Positions 1 to 9,758 of a stretch of 64,000 nt of DNA are shown piece by piece. How positions within the stretch are numbered: position 1 is the stretch's first letter; each line of letters starts with the position of its first letter. The DNA lies in assembly GCF_002245895.1 (NCBI RefSeq), contig NZ_NPJZ01000001.1:2764501-2828500 (forward strand), given 5' to 3'. Both the position numbers and the translations under genes were made by a program. The notes beneath the pieces are model-generated. The model was not told where the DNA came from, made no database searches, and saw only the letters and a program-made list of their open reading frames with translations. This stretch comes from Rhodococcus sp. OK302 (lineage in GTDB: Bacteria > Actinomycetota > Actinomycetes > Mycobacteriales > Mycobacteriaceae).

Positions 1-2
1 TC

Positions 3-509
3 GCGACGGATGTTCCGGTCGTGATCGATGCCGACGGGCTGACGCTGCTGGCCCAGGATCCGGATCTGGTCCGCCGGCGCACCGCGCCGACTCTGTTGAC
101 TCCGCATGCGGGTGAGTTCGCGAGGTTGGCCGGCAGAGAGGTCGGCGCGGATCGGGTGAGCGCCACGAGGGAATTGGCGTCGGATCTCGGTGCGAGCGTG
201 CTGCTCAAGGGACACACGACGGTGATCGCAGATCGAGTCGGAAGGGTTCTGGTCAACGATGCAGGTGGTTCGTGGGCGTCGACGGCCGGATCGGGTGACG
301 TTTTGTCCGGAGTGATCGGTGCGCTGCTTGCGTCCGGGCTCACGCCACTCGAGGCTGCTGCCGTGGGGGCGAGGGCTCACGCTCTCGCCGCGAATCTGGC
401 GGCAGCCGGCGGAATGGTTGACGTCGCGGGTGCCCCGATTTCTGCATCTCCGCTGCTCGGAAGGGTGCGGGACGCGGTGAGGGTGCTTCGCAGTTTTGCC
501 CGAGACTGA
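3..509 (+). CDS. nnrD: ADP-dependent NAD(P)H-hydrate dehydratase, C-terminal part (NnrD)
   Basis: The reading frame is open from the window edge, so the N-terminus (probably including a YjeF_N epimerase part) lies outside. The visible 168 residues form the end of a carbohydrate-kinase/ribokinase-like fold. They include the motif LLTPHAGEFARL, a LLKGHTTV strand, and the glycine-rich active-site loop GSWASTAGSGDVLSG, which carries the conserved GSGD. This family repairs hydrated NADH and NADPH by ATP- or ADP-driven dehydration in the cytosol. The gene ends 55 bp before alr, the usual nnrD-alr order in actinobacteria. The assignment to NnrD is firm; whether the protein is bifunctional cannot be seen here. 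Confidence 0.9.
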   Translation, partial: ATDVPVVIDADGLTLLAQDPDLVRRRTAPTLLTPHAGEFARLAGREVGADRVSATRELASDLGASVLLKGHTTVIADRVGRVLVNDAGGSWASTAGSGDVLSGVIGALLASGLTPLEAAAVGARAHALAANLAAAGGMVDVAGAPISASPLLGRVRDAVRVLRSFARD

Positions 510-564
510 GTGATCTCAAACCCGAATTGGCGTCCGAATTTGTGAGGGTGGCAGGATTGCTGCC

Positions 565-1770
565 ATGAAGCTTGCCGAGGGAAGAGCGCCGAAAGACCCA
601 TCAGAAGGGGAATCGGCAAGCGCCGGAGCATCGGTGAGCCCTCAGACCGAAGCTGTCGTAGACCTCGACGCCATTGCCCACAACGTGCGCGTCCTCTGCG
701 AGTTCGCGGGCGATGCGGCGCTCATGGCAGTCATCAAAGCGGACGGCTACAACCACGGTGCGGTCGCTGTTGCGCGCACTGCGCTTGCTGCCGGTGCACG
801 CGAACTCGGTGTCACGACAATTCCGGAGGCATTGGTACTCCGGGAAGCGGGAATCACGGCGCCGATATTGGCGTGGTTGCATGGCGTCGACGCGGATTTT
901 GCCGCCGCCATCGGTGCGGATGTGGAGATCGGTGTGTCGTCGCCGCGCCATCTTGCTGCGGTTGTGAGCGCCGCGCGTGGCCTCGGACGGACTGCCACGG
1001 TGACGTTGAAGGTCGATACCGGCCTCAATCGCAATGGTGTGTCGCAGACGGATTGGCCGCAGATGCTCACCGATCTGGTCGCGGCCCGCGACGAAGGCAC
1101 TATCCGGTTGCGCGGTGTGTTCTCGCATCTGGCGCATTCGGATGAGCCGCACCACGATGTCATCGACCACCAGAAGCAACGTCTGATCGACGCGGTTGCA
1201 GAAGTTCGGGCTCATGGATTTGAGCCCGAAGTTGTGCATCTTTCCAACTCGGCAGCTACGGTTACACGCCCTGACCTGCAATTTGACATGGTTCGGCCGG
1301 GAATTGCGATATATGGATTGTCGCCAGTGCCTGAGCTGGGCGATTTCGGTCTCAGACCGGCTATGACGTTGCGAGCGAAGGTGATCTTGGTGAAGAAGGT
1401 GGCCGCCGGCGAGGGGGTTTCCTACGGACACCTCTGGACGGCACCGCACGACACCACGCTGGCGCTCCTGCCCGTCGGATACGCGGACGGGCTTCCACGT
1501 TCGTTGAGCGGGCGTTTCGAAGTGCAACTCGGTGGGAAGCGTCGACGCGCTGTCGGACGGATCTGCATGGATCAGGTGATGGTCGACATCGGACCCGACG
1601 GAGACGGCGTTCGGGAAGGCGATACCGCGATCTTCTTCGGAAACGGAGACCAGGGTGAACCCAACGCACAGGCGTGGGCGGAAGCCTTGGACACCATTCA
1701 CTACGAGGTCGTGACCGGCCTACGCGGGCGAACTGTGCGTACCTACATCGGTGGGGAGAGTTCATCATGA
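565..1770 (+). CDS. alr: Alanine racemase
   Basis: PLP-dependent interconversion of L- and D-alanine for peptidoglycan. The PLP-binding lysine lies in [10 protein letters not shown] (Lys58 counting from the ATG at 565). The second catalytic base is the Tyr of GVSYGHLW (about residue 287), and IAIYGLSP and [13 protein letters not shown] are further family signatures. Length is 401 aa. The first 24 residues are weakly conserved: a GTG at 634 would give a shorter form starting just before [13 protein letters not shown], which is where homologues begin, so the start is ambiguous. The stop overlaps the next gene's ATG (ATGA at 1767), showing translational coupling. Confidence 0.95.
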   Translation: MKLAEGRAPKDPSEGESASAGASVSPQTEAVVDLDAIAHNVRVLCEFAGDAALMAVIKADGYNHGAVAVARTALAAGARELGVTTIPEALVLREAGITAPILAWLHGVDADFAAAIGADVEIGVSSPRHLAAVVSAARGLGRTATVTLKVDTGLNRNGVSQTDWPQMLTDLVAARDEGTIRLRGVFSHLAHSDEPHHDVIDHQKQRLIDAVAEVRAHGFEPEVVHLSNSAATVTRPDLQFDMVRPGIAIYGLSPVPELGDFGLRPAMTLRAKVILVKKVAAGEGVSYGHLWTAPHDTTLALLPVGYADGLPRSLSGRFEVQLGGKRRRAVGRICMDQVMVDIGPDGDGVREGDTAIFFGNGDQGEPNAQAWAEALDTIHYEVVTGLRGRTVRTYIGGESSS

Positions 1771-2822
1771 AGACTGCAGGGCGAATGAGCATTCTCGGCG
1801 GGCTCCTCAGCGCGGTGGCGCTGGGTTCGATGGCCGGTCTCAATGCACTCAAGACAGCGACGCGGCCCGGTCGGGAGATTTACGCCGACGAAGACTTCGA
1901 TTTGATGACCCGCGATCGTTCGAGCGTCGTACGCACCGAGGACGGGGTTGACCTGGCCGTACGTGAGGTCGGTCCGGATGACGCGCCACTCACGGTCGTC
2001 TTTGTTCACGGATATTGCCTCAGTGCCTTGTCGTGGCATTTTCAGCGCCGACAGCTTGCCGAGCGGTGGGGCGACGACGTCCGCATGGTGTTCTACGACC
2101 AGCGTGGACATGGCGATTCGGGTAAGTCGAAGGCTGCGAACTGTACGGTCTCGCAGCTCGGTCGCGACCTCGCCACCGTCGTCGAAGCCACGGTGCCGAC
2201 GGGGCCGGTTGTGCTTGTCGGGCATTCGATGGGCGGCATGACCATCCTCGCTCTTGCCGGCCAACGCCCGGAATGGTTCGAAGGCGGCCGTGTGGTCGGC
2301 GTCGGATTGGTATCCACGACGGCAGCAGGTCTCGCGGAAACCGGACTTACTCGCAATCTGCAGAACCCGGTCATCGACGGTTTCCGGTTGGCTGTCCGGA
2401 CGTCCCCGGGCGTCGTACAGCATGCGCGGGGCGCCGCTCGGGTGCTCATCACACCGATCCTGCGGGCAGCGTCGTACGGCACCGATGTCAGTCCGCGTCT
2501 GCACGAACTGTCCGACGGAATGCTTGATCGCACGTCGGTCGTGACCATCGTCAACTTCCTGCGGACATTGGAATTGCACGACGAGAGCAGTTCGCTCCCC
2601 GTCCTGGCGCACACGCCGGCTGTGGTGATCTGCGGTGATCAGGACATGATGATTCCGTTTTCCAGTTCCCAACGATTGGCCGCCGACCTCCCGGACTCCG
2701 AACTGGTCCGTGTCCGCGGCGCGGGGCACCTGGTTCAGCTCGAGTTCCCGGCCATCGTCACCGACGCGATCGAGCATCTCGTCGCGCGTACCCGTACCGA
2801 AGTGAGGTCCGATGTCGGCTGA
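1767..2822 (+). CDS. Alpha/beta hydrolase, membrane-anchored or secreted
   Basis: Alpha/beta-hydrolase fold protein of 351 aa. The nucleophile elbow is GHSMGGM, an oxyanion-hole HG occurs in VFVHGYC, the acid is probably in [10 protein letters not shown] and the catalytic His in [10 protein letters not shown] hydrophobic N-terminal stretch (about residues 8-24) looks like a membrane anchor or uncleaved signal. I chose the ATG at 1767 because GGGGAGAG precedes it and it overlaps the alr stop. Similar hydrolases sit between alr and tsaE in related genomes, but the substrate is unknown. It ends 11 bases inside tsaE, so it belongs to the same operon. Confidence 0.85.
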   Translation: MKTAGRMSILGGLLSAVALGSMAGLNALKTATRPGREIYADEDFDLMTRDRSSVVRTEDGVDLAVREVGPDDAPLTVVFVHGYCLSALSWHFQRRQLAERWGDDVRMVFYDQRGHGDSGKSKAANCTVSQLGRDLATVVEATVPTGPVVLVGHSMGGMTILALAGQRPEWFEGGRVVGVGLVSTTAAGLAETGLTRNLQNPVIDGFRLAVRTSPGVVQHARGAARVLITPILRAASYGTDVSPRLHELSDGMLDRTSVVTIVNFLRTLELHDESSSLPVLAHTPAVVICGDQDMMIPFSSSQRLAADLPDSELVRVRGAGHLVQLEFPAIVTDAIEHLVARTRTEVRSDVG

Positions 2823-3294
2823 GACTCTGCCTGAATCGGGAACAGTGACCTTGGAGACGACGGAAGACACGGAGGCATTCGGACGTCTGATCGCCTCCGG
2901 ACTCGTCGCCGGTGATCTTGTGGTTCTCGACGGTCCGCTCGGTGCCGGGAAGACCGCTCTGACCCGCGGTATCGGGGCTGGACTGGGCGTCCAAGGTCGG
3001 GTGACGTCGCCGACGTTCGTGATTGCGCGTGAGCATCGCCCGGGGGTCCGCCCCGGCGGCGCACAGCCGGTCGGGATGATTCACGTCGACGCCTACCGAC
3101 TCGGCGACAGTGGCCCGCATGCCCTCGACGAGCTCGATGCTCTCGACCTGGATACCGACCTCACCGACGCCGTAGTCGTGGTCGAATGGGGCGGCGACGT
3201 CGTGGAGCGACTGGTCGAGCGTCACTTACGGGTGCAACTTCACCGCGAACCCGAGTCGGATGTGAGGACTGCCAGTTGGTCGTGGACGTCGTGA
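2812..3294 (+). CDS. tsaE: tRNA t6A37 biosynthesis ATPase TsaE
   Basis: A 160-aa P-loop ATPase with Walker A GPLGAGKT, the TSPTFVI switch segment and the IHVDAYRL motif. TsaE acts with TsaB and TsaD to transfer the threonylcarbamoyl group to A37 of ANN-decoding tRNAs, and it drives turnover of the TsaB-TsaD complex. All three proteins are encoded within 2.8 kb here. Translation is probably coupled to the upstream hydrolase by the 11-base overlap. The last residues (RTASWSW) are not conserved in the family and give a short extra tail. Confidence 0.95.
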   Translation: MSAETLPESGTVTLETTEDTEAFGRLIASGLVAGDLVVLDGPLGAGKTALTRGIGAGLGVQGRVTSPTFVIAREHRPGVRPGGAQPVGMIHVDAYRLGDSGPHALDELDALDLDTDLTDAVVVVEWGGDVVERLVERHLRVQLHREPESDVRTASWSWTS

Positions 3295-3346
3295 CACTCC
3301 TCCCGGCCCGAAAGTAGTTGCTCACGTGCGAGTACTCTGAGATATC

Positions 3347-4042
3347 GTGCTTGTTCTCGCGATTGATACTTCTACTCCGGCTGTGACTGCTGGAGTTGTT
3401 TTGCTGTCGGCGTCCGACGAATCTTCACTGTCGGTGTCCGACAAATTGTCACTGTCGGTGTCCGGCGAGGTGGAGACCCTTGCCGGTCGAGTGACCGTGA
3501 ACCCCCGTGCTCATGCCGAGGTGCTCACCCCGCATGTCCTCGAATGCCTGGCCGAGGCTTCGATCACCCCGGCCGACATCGGAGCAGTTGTGGTGGGCGT
3601 CGGTCCGGGCCCGTATACGGGTTTGCGGGTCGGGATGGCGACGGGTGCCGCGTTCGGTGACGCCTTGGGTATCCCCGTTTACGGCGTGTGCAGCCTGGAC
3701 GCTATTGCCGCGGCCGTCGAGACTGCGGAAAACCTCCTGGTCGTGACCGATGCGCGTCGACGCGAAATCTATTGGGCGCGTTACGACAAGGGCGTGCGCG
3801 TCGAGGGGCCTGACGTGAATTCCCCGGGTGATGTGGAGGCGTCGCCGTCGACGCGCATCGCCGGATCTGCGTCGCACGTAGACCTTTTCGATTTGCGGGT
3901 GGTGCCGGCGGAGACGCCGTCACCGGCAGGATTGGTCAAGGCCGCGGCCGTAGAGATTCTGGCTGGTTCGATTCCGGAACCGCTCGAGCCGTTGTACCTA
4001 CGGCGCCCCGACGCCAAAACGTTGGCGGAACGCGGACTATGA
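3347..4042 (+). CDS. tsaB: tRNA t6A37 biosynthesis protein TsaB
   Basis: Sugar-kinase/actin-fold partner that scaffolds TsaD and TsaE. It starts at a GTG with VLAIDTSTPAVTAGVV, and carries VGVGPGPYTGLRVG, the family hallmark. Length is 231 aa. Between the first two beta strands, about residues 19-42 hold an unusual Ser/Leu-rich insertion made by a 24-bp tandem repeat at 3404-3475. The stop overlaps the rimI ATG (ATGA at 4039). TsaB is a degenerate paralogue of TsaD and is not itself catalytic. Confidence 0.93.
   Translation: MLVLAIDTSTPAVTAGVVLLSASDESSLSVSDKLSLSVSGEVETLAGRVTVNPRAHAEVLTPHVLECLAEASITPADIGAVVVGVGPGPYTGLRVGMATGAAFGDALGIPVYGVCSLDAIAAAVETAENLLVVTDARRREIYWARYDKGVRVEGPDVNSPGDVEASPSTRIAGSASHVDLFDLRVVPAETPSPAGLVKAAAVEILAGSIPEPLEPLYLRRPDAKTLAERGL
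3404..3475 (+). repeat. 24-bp in-frame tandem repeat inside tsaB
   Basis: Three consecutive 24-bp units begin at 3404, 3428 and 3452, each opening with CTGTCGGYGTCCGRC. They encode the octapeptides LSASDESS, LSVSDKLS and LSVSGEVE. The period is a multiple of three, so copy-number change keeps the frame open. The third unit decays at its 3' end. Confidence 0.9.
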
Positions 4043-4530
4043 GTTTCACCATCGCGTCGATGACAGTTGACGACGCCGAGCGGTGTGCGGAGTTGGAACG
4101 TGCTCTCTTCGCGGGGGACGGACCGTGGAGCGCTCAGGCTTTTGTCTCCGAATTGGCAGGATCCCACAATCACTACTTCGTGGCCCGTGAGCCAAGTGGC
4201 CATGTCCTCGGGTATGCGGGAATCGCGTTGCTGGGCGCTCCGCCTGACATCGAGGCCGAAGTGCACACCATCGGAACGGATCCGGGGGCGCAGCGCCGCG
4301 GTATCGGCGGCGCGCTTCTCGATGCACTCTTGACTCTGGCCGACGAGCGCGGAGCAGCGGTGTTCCTGGAAGTGCGCACGGACAACGAACCGGCAATCGC
4401 GCTGTACCGGCGAGAGGGATTCGAGATCGTCGGAACCCGAAAGAAGTACTACCAGCCCAGTGGGGCAGATGCGTACACGATGCGGCGCCGTGCCGCGGGT
4501 GTCCGCGAGAATGAGGAGCAGCAAGCATGA
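4039..4530 (+). CDS. rimI: Ribosomal protein S18-alanine N-acetyltransferase (RimI)
   Basis: GNAT-fold acetyltransferase of 163 aa. Motif A, which binds the acetyl-CoA pyrophosphate, is [12 protein letters not shown]. The RimI-type ending runs [18 protein letters not shown] followed by GTRKKYY. RimI acetylates the N-terminal Ala of S18 and, in actinobacteria, may have wider N-terminal substrates. It is translationally coupled on both sides through ATGA overlaps (with tsaB at 4039 and tsaD at 4527). Confidence 0.92.
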   Translation: MSFTIASMTVDDAERCAELERALFAGDGPWSAQAFVSELAGSHNHYFVAREPSGHVLGYAGIALLGAPPDIEAEVHTIGTDPGAQRRGIGGALLDALLTLADERGAAVFLEVRTDNEPAIALYRREGFEIVGTRKKYYQPSGADAYTMRRRAAGVRENEEQQA

Positions 4531-5564
4531 TCGTCATGGGTGTCGAAAGCTCTTGCGACGAAACGGGAGTCGGTATCGTTCGGTGGAACGGTGACGGAAC
4601 CTGCACGTTGTTGGCGGACGAAGTGGCGTCGAGTGTGGATCAGCACGCCCGCTTCGGCGGTGTGGTGCCGGAGGTGGCGTCGCGCGCACATCTCGAGGCC
4701 ATTGTCCCGACCATGCGACGCGCTCTGGCAGTTGCGGGTATCGACAAGCCCGACGCGTTGGCTGTGACGATCGGACCCGGTTTGGCCGGAGCACTGTTGG
4801 TGGGCGTGGCCGCAGCCAAAGCGTATGCGGCAGCGTGGAACATCCCGTTCTACGCGGTTAATCACCTCGGTGGACATGTGTCGGTGGATACGCTCGAACA
4901 CGGACCGTTGCCGTCGTGCGTGGCGCTGCTGGTGTCCGGTGGGCATACGCATCTACTTCACGTCGAGGATCTGGGTAAGCCGATCGTCGAACTCGGAACA
5001 ACCGTCGACGATGCTGCCGGTGAAGCGTTCGACAAGGTCGCGCGGCTCCTCGGTCTCGGATTCCCCGGTGGCCCGGCGTTGGATGCGGCTGCGCAGGAGG
5101 GTGATCCGAAGGCAATTGCGTTCCCTCGCGGCATGACCGGCTCCCGTGACTCTCGGCACGACTTCTCGTTCTCCGGGCTCAAGACGTCAGTTGCGCGGTA
5201 TGTCGAGTCCAAACAGCGTGCAGACGAAGCGATTTCGATTCCGGACATCGCGGCGTCCTTCCAGGAAGCTGTCGCCGACGTCCTGACGATGAAGGCGGTT
5301 CGTGCAGCCAAGGACGTAGGCGTGGACACTCTCGTTCTCGGCGGCGGCGCTACCGCGAACTCTCGGATTCGCAGCCTCGCCGAAGAGCGGTGCGCCGAAG
5401 CTGGTCTGACGCTGCGAATCCCGAAGCCGCGACTCTGCACCGACAACGGCGTGATGATTGCTTCCCTGGCAGCGCACCTGATCGGTGCCGGGGCTGGGCC
5501 GTCCGAGTTGAGCGTGGCAACCGACCCGGGATTGTCGGTCTCGGTCAGCCAAGTCCTGCGCTGA
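4527..5564 (+). CDS. tsaD: tRNA N6-threonylcarbamoyladenosine transferase TsaD
   Basis: Catalytic subunit of the t6A complex, 345 aa. The N-terminal signature is [12 protein letters not shown]. The metal-binding histidines lie in SRAHLE and NHLGGHV, ATP-binding glycine loops are at VSGGHTHLL and LGGGATAN, and the metal-binding Asp is in LCTDNGVM. The start at 4527 overlaps the rimI stop; the ATG at 4536 (MGVESS) is an in-frame alternative. The gene ends 2 bases before the convergent Hsp70-like gene, with no room for a separate terminator. Confidence 0.95.
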   Translation: MIVMGVESSCDETGVGIVRWNGDGTCTLLADEVASSVDQHARFGGVVPEVASRAHLEAIVPTMRRALAVAGIDKPDALAVTIGPGLAGALLVGVAAAKAYAAAWNIPFYAVNHLGGHVSVDTLEHGPLPSCVALLVSGGHTHLLHVEDLGKPIVELGTTVDDAAGEAFDKVARLLGLGFPGGPALDAAAQEGDPKAIAFPRGMTGSRDSRHDFSFSGLKTSVARYVESKQRADEAISIPDIAASFQEAVADVLTMKAVRAAKDVGVDTLVLGGGATANSRIRSLAEERCAEAGLTLRIPKPRLCTDNGVMIASLAAHLIGAGAGPSELSVATDPGLSVSVSQVLR

Positions 5565-5566
5565 GA

Positions 5567-7096
5567 TCAGCCGGCCGGGGTCAGTTCCCGATCGGTGCCG
5601 GAAGGCGGCGCAGCAGCGGGAGTGGTTGCTGTAGTCGGTGCGGTGGTGTCCTCGCCGGCCGGAGTCTTGTCGTTTCCGGGGCTTTGTTCGGGCGGCGCGA
5701 TCGGTGCATTCGCGCCGGGCTGCGGCCACCAAGCCGGCGGATCGGGCAGCGTGATGCCGGGGATCGTCGGCCATGTCGGCGGTGTTGTCTGTGTTGTCGT
5801 GGGCACGGTAGTGGGCGGTGCCGTAGTGGTCGGATCGGTTGTGGCCGTCGACGTCTCGGGTAGCGCAGCGGTGGGACGCGAAGTATCGGGCAGCGGCGCC
5901 GGCGGCAACGTGTACTGGTGCGTGGGGTAGCGCTGTGTCAGGGGGTAGCGGTAAGTCGGGTCGGCTTGTACCGCAGCCGAAGGCAAAGGATCGTTGGACG
6001 GAATCAATGTCGAACCGACGCTCGGACTGATTTCGCTGGTCGTGCGAGACGTGGTGGACCCGGTACCGGCGGGTGAAATCGGAGTATCGTCCGTCGGCAC
6101 CAATTCTTTGGCACCGTAACCGAAGACGAGGCCGCCGACCACCAGGGCGCCGATCAAAGCGCCGGACGCCCGCACTGCTGTTCCCGTCCGTTCGGTACTG
6201 TCGGGTGCGGACAATGCGTAGCGCAACGAGGTCACTGAATCGGCAAGTAGCGCAGCACCTTTGGCGGCAGCAGCTTCGGGTTCGTCGAGTTCGACAATGG
6301 GGAGATCCACGGCGTCGGCAATTGCCGAAGTGACGACCGGGATGTGCGCGCCGCCACCGATGAGGACTACGGCCTCGACGGTTCGGGGTGCGTCGGCCAG
6401 CACGCCGCGGATGAAGGTGACGGCGCGGGCGATGTCCGGGGCGATGATGTCCTCGAACTGGGTGCGAGTGACCATGATCGGTTTCAGTGGCAGGTCGACG
6501 GTGACGCTGCGCATCGTGGAAAGCTGTTCTTTGGCGACGTGGCAGCGGGACACGAGAAGTGCGGCGTCGGCGTACCGGCCGAGGTGCTGAGCCGCTGTTT
6601 CGGTGACAAAATCGACGAGGGCGCGATCGATGCCGGCGCCGGTCAGAACGTCGGTACGTTCGGCAGCGAGAACCTCACCGCTGTGGTCCACGATGGAGAC
6701 GGCCAGCCCGTGATCGCCGAGATCGATATGGGCAGTTGTGCTGTACCGCTCGACCTTTCCGGTTTCGGAGAGATAGGCGTGCACTGCTGCAGGCTCGGGG
6801 ATGAGCCGAACAAGATCTGACGAGCGAGACAGTGCGGAACGGATGCTCGCGAGCTGTTCGTTCGTGCGGAATGTGACTCCGATGGACCGCGGCGCGCCGG
6901 CTCGATCCGAGACCTGAGTGGTCATCAGTTTGATCGATGCGCGCACGAGGTCGCCGACATTGGTGTGAACCTGATCAGCAGAGACGAACCGTACTTCAGC
7001 TGTCAATCTGCCCGGTACGGCAGAAGCGGAATCGGTATCGACGAATGCGGAGTAGACGCCCGACGACCCGGTGGAGATTCCCAGTGAACAACTCAT
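5567..7096 (-). CDS. Hsp70/actin-fold ATPase-like membrane protein with Pro/Thr-rich tail
   Basis: A 509-aa protein with a degenerate Hsp70-type nucleotide-binding domain. Residues 1-300 begin SLGISTGSSGVYSAFVD (phosphate-1-like), contain LIPEPAAVHAYL and HIDLGDHGLAVSIVD (phosphate-2-like), and end with VVLIGGGAHIPVV (adenosine loop). There is no Hsp70 substrate-binding domain. Instead, a single hydrophobic segment at about 310-328 is followed by about 180 residues rich in Pro, Thr, Ser and Tyr. The ATPase-like half is therefore probably cytosolic and the tail outside. The ribosome site AGGAGGTG at 7101-7108 is very strong. Similar proteins are known only as 'Hsp70 family protein' in actinobacteria; the function is unknown. 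Confidence 0.75.
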   Translation of the reverse strand: MSCSLGISTGSSGVYSAFVDTDSASAVPGRLTAEVRFVSADQVHTNVGDLVRASIKLMTTQVSDRAGAPRSIGVTFRTNEQLASIRSALSRSSDLVRLIPEPAAVHAYLSETGKVERYSTTAHIDLGDHGLAVSIVDHSGEVLAAERTDVLTGAGIDRALVDFVTETAAQHLGRYADAALLVSRCHVAKEQLSTMRSVTVDLPLKPIMVTRTQFEDIIAPDIARAVTFIRGVLADAPRTVEAVVLIGGGAHIPVVTSAIADAVDLPIVELDEPEAAAAKGAALLADSVTSLRYALSAPDSTERTGTAVRASGALIGALVVGGLVFGYGAKELVPTDDTPISPAGTGSTTSRTTSEISPSVGSTLIPSNDPLPSAAVQADPTYRYPLTQRYPTHQYTLPPAPLPDTSRPTAALPETSTATTDPTTTAPPTTVPTTTQTTPPTWPTIPGITLPDPPAWWPQPGANAPIAPPEQSPGNDKTPAGEDTTAPTTATTPAAAPPSGTDRELTPAG

Positions 7097-7255
7097 CTTG
7101 CACCTCCTCGCTGGTGTTCCTGTGACAGCATTTCGGCCGCCGTTACATGAACGTTACAGAACGATCGTGACGATTGCTCAGTACTTTCTTGCAAGAAGGT
7201 GAGATTTTCGGACCGAAAGGGTGGTTTTACCAGCAGGATTGTCGATTATGGATCT

Positions 7256-7822
7256 ATGCGAAAAAAAGTCGGAACCAGTGCGATAGATGCGAGTCGACGG
7301 CGCAAGTTGATCGCCGGTGCCCTGCTACGTCCGACGTTGACGGTGTTCGCTCTGGGAAGTGCGTACTTTCTGCTGCCGTGGCCCGATGCCCATACCGGCG
7401 GGGCATTTGCCCTCTTGATCTTCGGCGGGATCGCGGTGCTGGGGGTCACCGCCTGGCAGGTCAAACGAATCCTGGACTCCGACGTTCCCGCGTTGCAGGC
7501 CGTCGAGATGGCGTCGGTCGTAGTTCCGACTTACCTTTTGGTCGTCGCGATGACCTACTTTGCGGTCGAGCGTGCCGACCCGGCCAGTTTCACCGAGCCT
7601 CTGTCGAGAATGGCGGCGCTGTACTTCTCGCTCACGGTCTTCTCGACGGTGGGTTTCGGAGACATCGCAGCACAAACTGATCTGGCCCGGGCATTGGTGT
7701 CCCTGCAGATCGTGTGCAATCTGGTGCTGATCGGCTTCGGCGTCCGGTTTGTCGTCGCTGCTGTGTCCTGGTCCAAGCAGCACAGGACACAGCAGGAGGT
7801 GACGGATGAAGCTAGCGAATGA
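7256..7822 (+). CDS. Two-TM potassium-channel-like protein
   Basis: About 188 aa. Four hydrophobic stretches are visible, and the last two flank a pore helix and the selectivity-filter sequence STVGFGD, close to the canonical TVGYGD of K+ channels. No RCK/TrkA-N domain follows, so the protein is a minimal pore-only channel (Ion_trans_2 type). I favour the ATG at 7256 (MRKKVG) because the preceding in-frame stretch from GTG 7199 is polar and unlike a membrane-protein N-terminus, but neither start has a good ribosome site. The last 11 bases overlap the convergent phosphoesterase gene. Confidence 0.8.
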   Translation: MRKKVGTSAIDASRRRKLIAGALLRPTLTVFALGSAYFLLPWPDAHTGGAFALLIFGGIAVLGVTAWQVKRILDSDVPALQAVEMASVVVPTYLLVVAMTYFAVERADPASFTEPLSRMAALYFSLTVFSTVGFGDIAAQTDLARALVSLQIVCNLVLIGFGVRFVVAAVSWSKQHRTQQEVTDEASE

Positions 7823-9527
7823 CGGGCACGAGCAATTCGACGTTCTGATCGACGCCCGCGCCGGTCAGTGCGGGATCGCGGTGAATGTCGTTGAAGGAAA
7901 GTTCGCGGTACAGCGACGCCAGGCCCTCGGGCGACTTGTTGCTGTGATCGACGGAGTACGGGCTCTCGGCTTCGAACAGGGTCGCAAGGAGTGAGACCGT
8001 GCCGTCGTGGTTGTCCGCGATCTCGATGATCCGGCCGAGCTGCGGGAAGTCGATGTGAGAGGCAGTGTTGATCTCCCAGAACCCCTGCTCCGGGGTTGCC
8101 CCGGGCCACGGAGTGATCTTGTTCTCGTGGGTGTGGCCGTTGACCCAGGCAAGCACGTTGGGGAAGCGGTGCAGTAGGTCGAGAAGCTGCGAACCACGCA
8201 GTCGCGGCTCGAGAATGTTCTCGGGGTCGGGGATGAGGTTGTCCATCGTGTCGCTCGTGTGGTGGCTGAACAGAACGAAGTAGGTGTCGTCCCCGCCCTG
8301 GGTGATGCGCGAACCGGCCGTGTCGTAGAACGTTCTGCTGCCGGCGCGGAGGGTGTCCTCGATCCAGCGGAACTGGGCTGCGCCCAGTGAACCGTCGACG
8401 AGTCCGGCGCGGTTCGTGGAATCCATGCTGATTCCGACGACACCGGGAGCGATCTCGAACGAGTAGTAGCCGATTCCGGTGTGGCCGGCATCGGGTGCAA
8501 ATCCATGCCCGACCGGCCCGGGACCGGCGTGTTGCGGTTCGAGGTGGGCCGCAATGAACTGCTTCGGGGTGAACGGGGCACGAGCCGGGTCGGGTGTGAC
8601 CTGACGCGGCGGCGTCGTGAATGCCGACAGGATTCCCGGAATGGCGCTCGGATCGAATTTGGTGGCGATATCGATCTGCTTCGCCTGTTCCGGAGTGCCG
8701 GGAACCTCGAACTTCAAGGAGCCGGTGTACATCGCCTCGAGCGGCGGGATTCCGCTGGGCACTGTGCCGGACACCGAATCGTCGTGGTTGCCGAACACGC
8801 AGTACCAGGGCGTGTTCAGGCCGGGGCTGGACACCGGGGTGAATGCCGCGCCGAAGAAGTCGGGAATCTCGGGAAAGCCGGCCTTCTTGTACATGTCGAG
8901 CATCGGGGATTCGGGGTTCCAGTACAGGTTGGCCCCGGAGTTCTGGACGCCTTCGTAACGGTCCTTGGCGCCGGTGTTCGCAACCACGGTGCCGCCGTTG
9001 AGCGCGGTGAGGAACCAGTCGAGTTCGGCATGTTCCTTGTTGTCCGTGTTGTCGCCCGTGGTGACGACAGCGTCGAACGGACGTGCCGTATGCGGACCAC
9101 ACGCGAGGGAATTGACGCGTCGGACAAGGGAAATCAGACCGTGCGCGGTCAGTGTCTCCTGCGGGCGGAACGCCGAACCCGTGAACTGGTGCACGTACTC
9201 GAACCGCATCGGCGACTGGGCGTCGACGATATGGACGTCCGTCAGCTGCACGATCGAGGCCAGGGGAGTGCGACGGTCTTCACGCCCGGACTTGGGTTCT
9301 GCAAGTTCTCCGCGGACGATGTTCGCCCAGGCCGGGCCTGCTTCGAGCTTGCGGTAGCCGCTGCTGCCGATCGGGGTTGCCACAGCTTCGAGAGTGGTGC
9401 CGGCGCCCGATGTGGGGAGTGGCGCGGCTCCGGCGTACTGCAGCCCCCAGGGCTTGCCCAGTCCGACGGCGCCTACGGCACCGAGTCCGGCAAAGGTCAG
9501 GAAACTACGGCGATTGATATTCGTCAC
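7812..9527 (-). CDS. Tat-exported metallophosphoesterase
   Basis: Calcineurin-like phosphoesterase of 571 aa. It opens with a twin-arginine signal, NINRRSFLTFAGLGAVG, so it is probably exported folded. The metal-binding motifs appear in order: LTDVHIVD (DxH), VTTGDNTDN (GDxxD), FGNHDDS (GNHD), LFSHHTSD and VNGHTHEN (GHTH). This matches the actinobacterial family I recall as TIGR03767 (PPA1498-type), whose substrate is not established. The start is a GTG at 9527 placed just before the Tat motif; no clear Shine-Dalgarno sequence precedes it. The gene is monocistronic and divergent from groES. Confidence 0.85.
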   Translation of the reverse strand: MTNINRRSFLTFAGLGAVGAVGLGKPWGLQYAGAAPLPTSGAGTTLEAVATPIGSSGYRKLEAGPAWANIVRGELAEPKSGREDRRTPLASIVQLTDVHIVDAQSPMRFEYVHQFTGSAFRPQETLTAHGLISLVRRVNSLACGPHTARPFDAVVTTGDNTDNKEHAELDWFLTALNGGTVVANTGAKDRYEGVQNSGANLYWNPESPMLDMYKKAGFPEIPDFFGAAFTPVSSPGLNTPWYCVFGNHDDSVSGTVPSGIPPLEAMYTGSLKFEVPGTPEQAKQIDIATKFDPSAIPGILSAFTTPPRQVTPDPARAPFTPKQFIAAHLEPQHAGPGPVGHGFAPDAGHTGIGYYSFEIAPGVVGISMDSTNRAGLVDGSLGAAQFRWIEDTLRAGSRTFYDTAGSRITQGGDDTYFVLFSHHTSDTMDNLIPDPENILEPRLRGSQLLDLLHRFPNVLAWVNGHTHENKITPWPGATPEQGFWEINTASHIDFPQLGRIIEIADNHDGTVSLLATLFEAESPYSVDHSNKSPEGLASLYRELSFNDIHRDPALTGAGVDQNVELLVPVIR

Positions 9528-9610
9528 GCATGAACAATAGGTGAACGAACAGTGCGGGCGTCCGATTTCGCCCAGGACGTAACAGAAAATATGTGCCCAG
9601 TCCTTGAGGG

Positions 9611-9637
9611 TTGGCACTCTCACGTATAGAGTGCCAA
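9611..9637 (+). promoter_or_regulatory. CIRCE operator (HrcA binding site)
   Basis: TTGGCACTC, nine spacer bases, then GAGTGCCAA: a perfect 9-9-9 inverted repeat matching the CIRCE consensus TTAGCACTC-N9-GAGTGCTAA with a compensated change in each arm. It lies 121 bp upstream of the groES start and predicts HrcA repression of groES-groEL1 relieved by heat. hrcA is not in the window. Confidence 0.95.
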
Positions 9638-9758
9638 TTGGCGCTGATCGAGTTCCGGCTCCCGCGACGACGGAACTCAGGACGTGCCGTAAACGGTAAA
9701 CCAAACAGCGGTTCGAGGATTGCCTCGGACGCACATACCCCAAAGTGGAGGGCTCATC

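Noticed and set aside
601..1701. Long open frame (366 codons) antisense to alr
   Set aside because: It is a shadow of a real gene in high-GC DNA: His/Arg/Gln-rich product, no recognisable fold, and the sense strand has all alanine racemase motifs.
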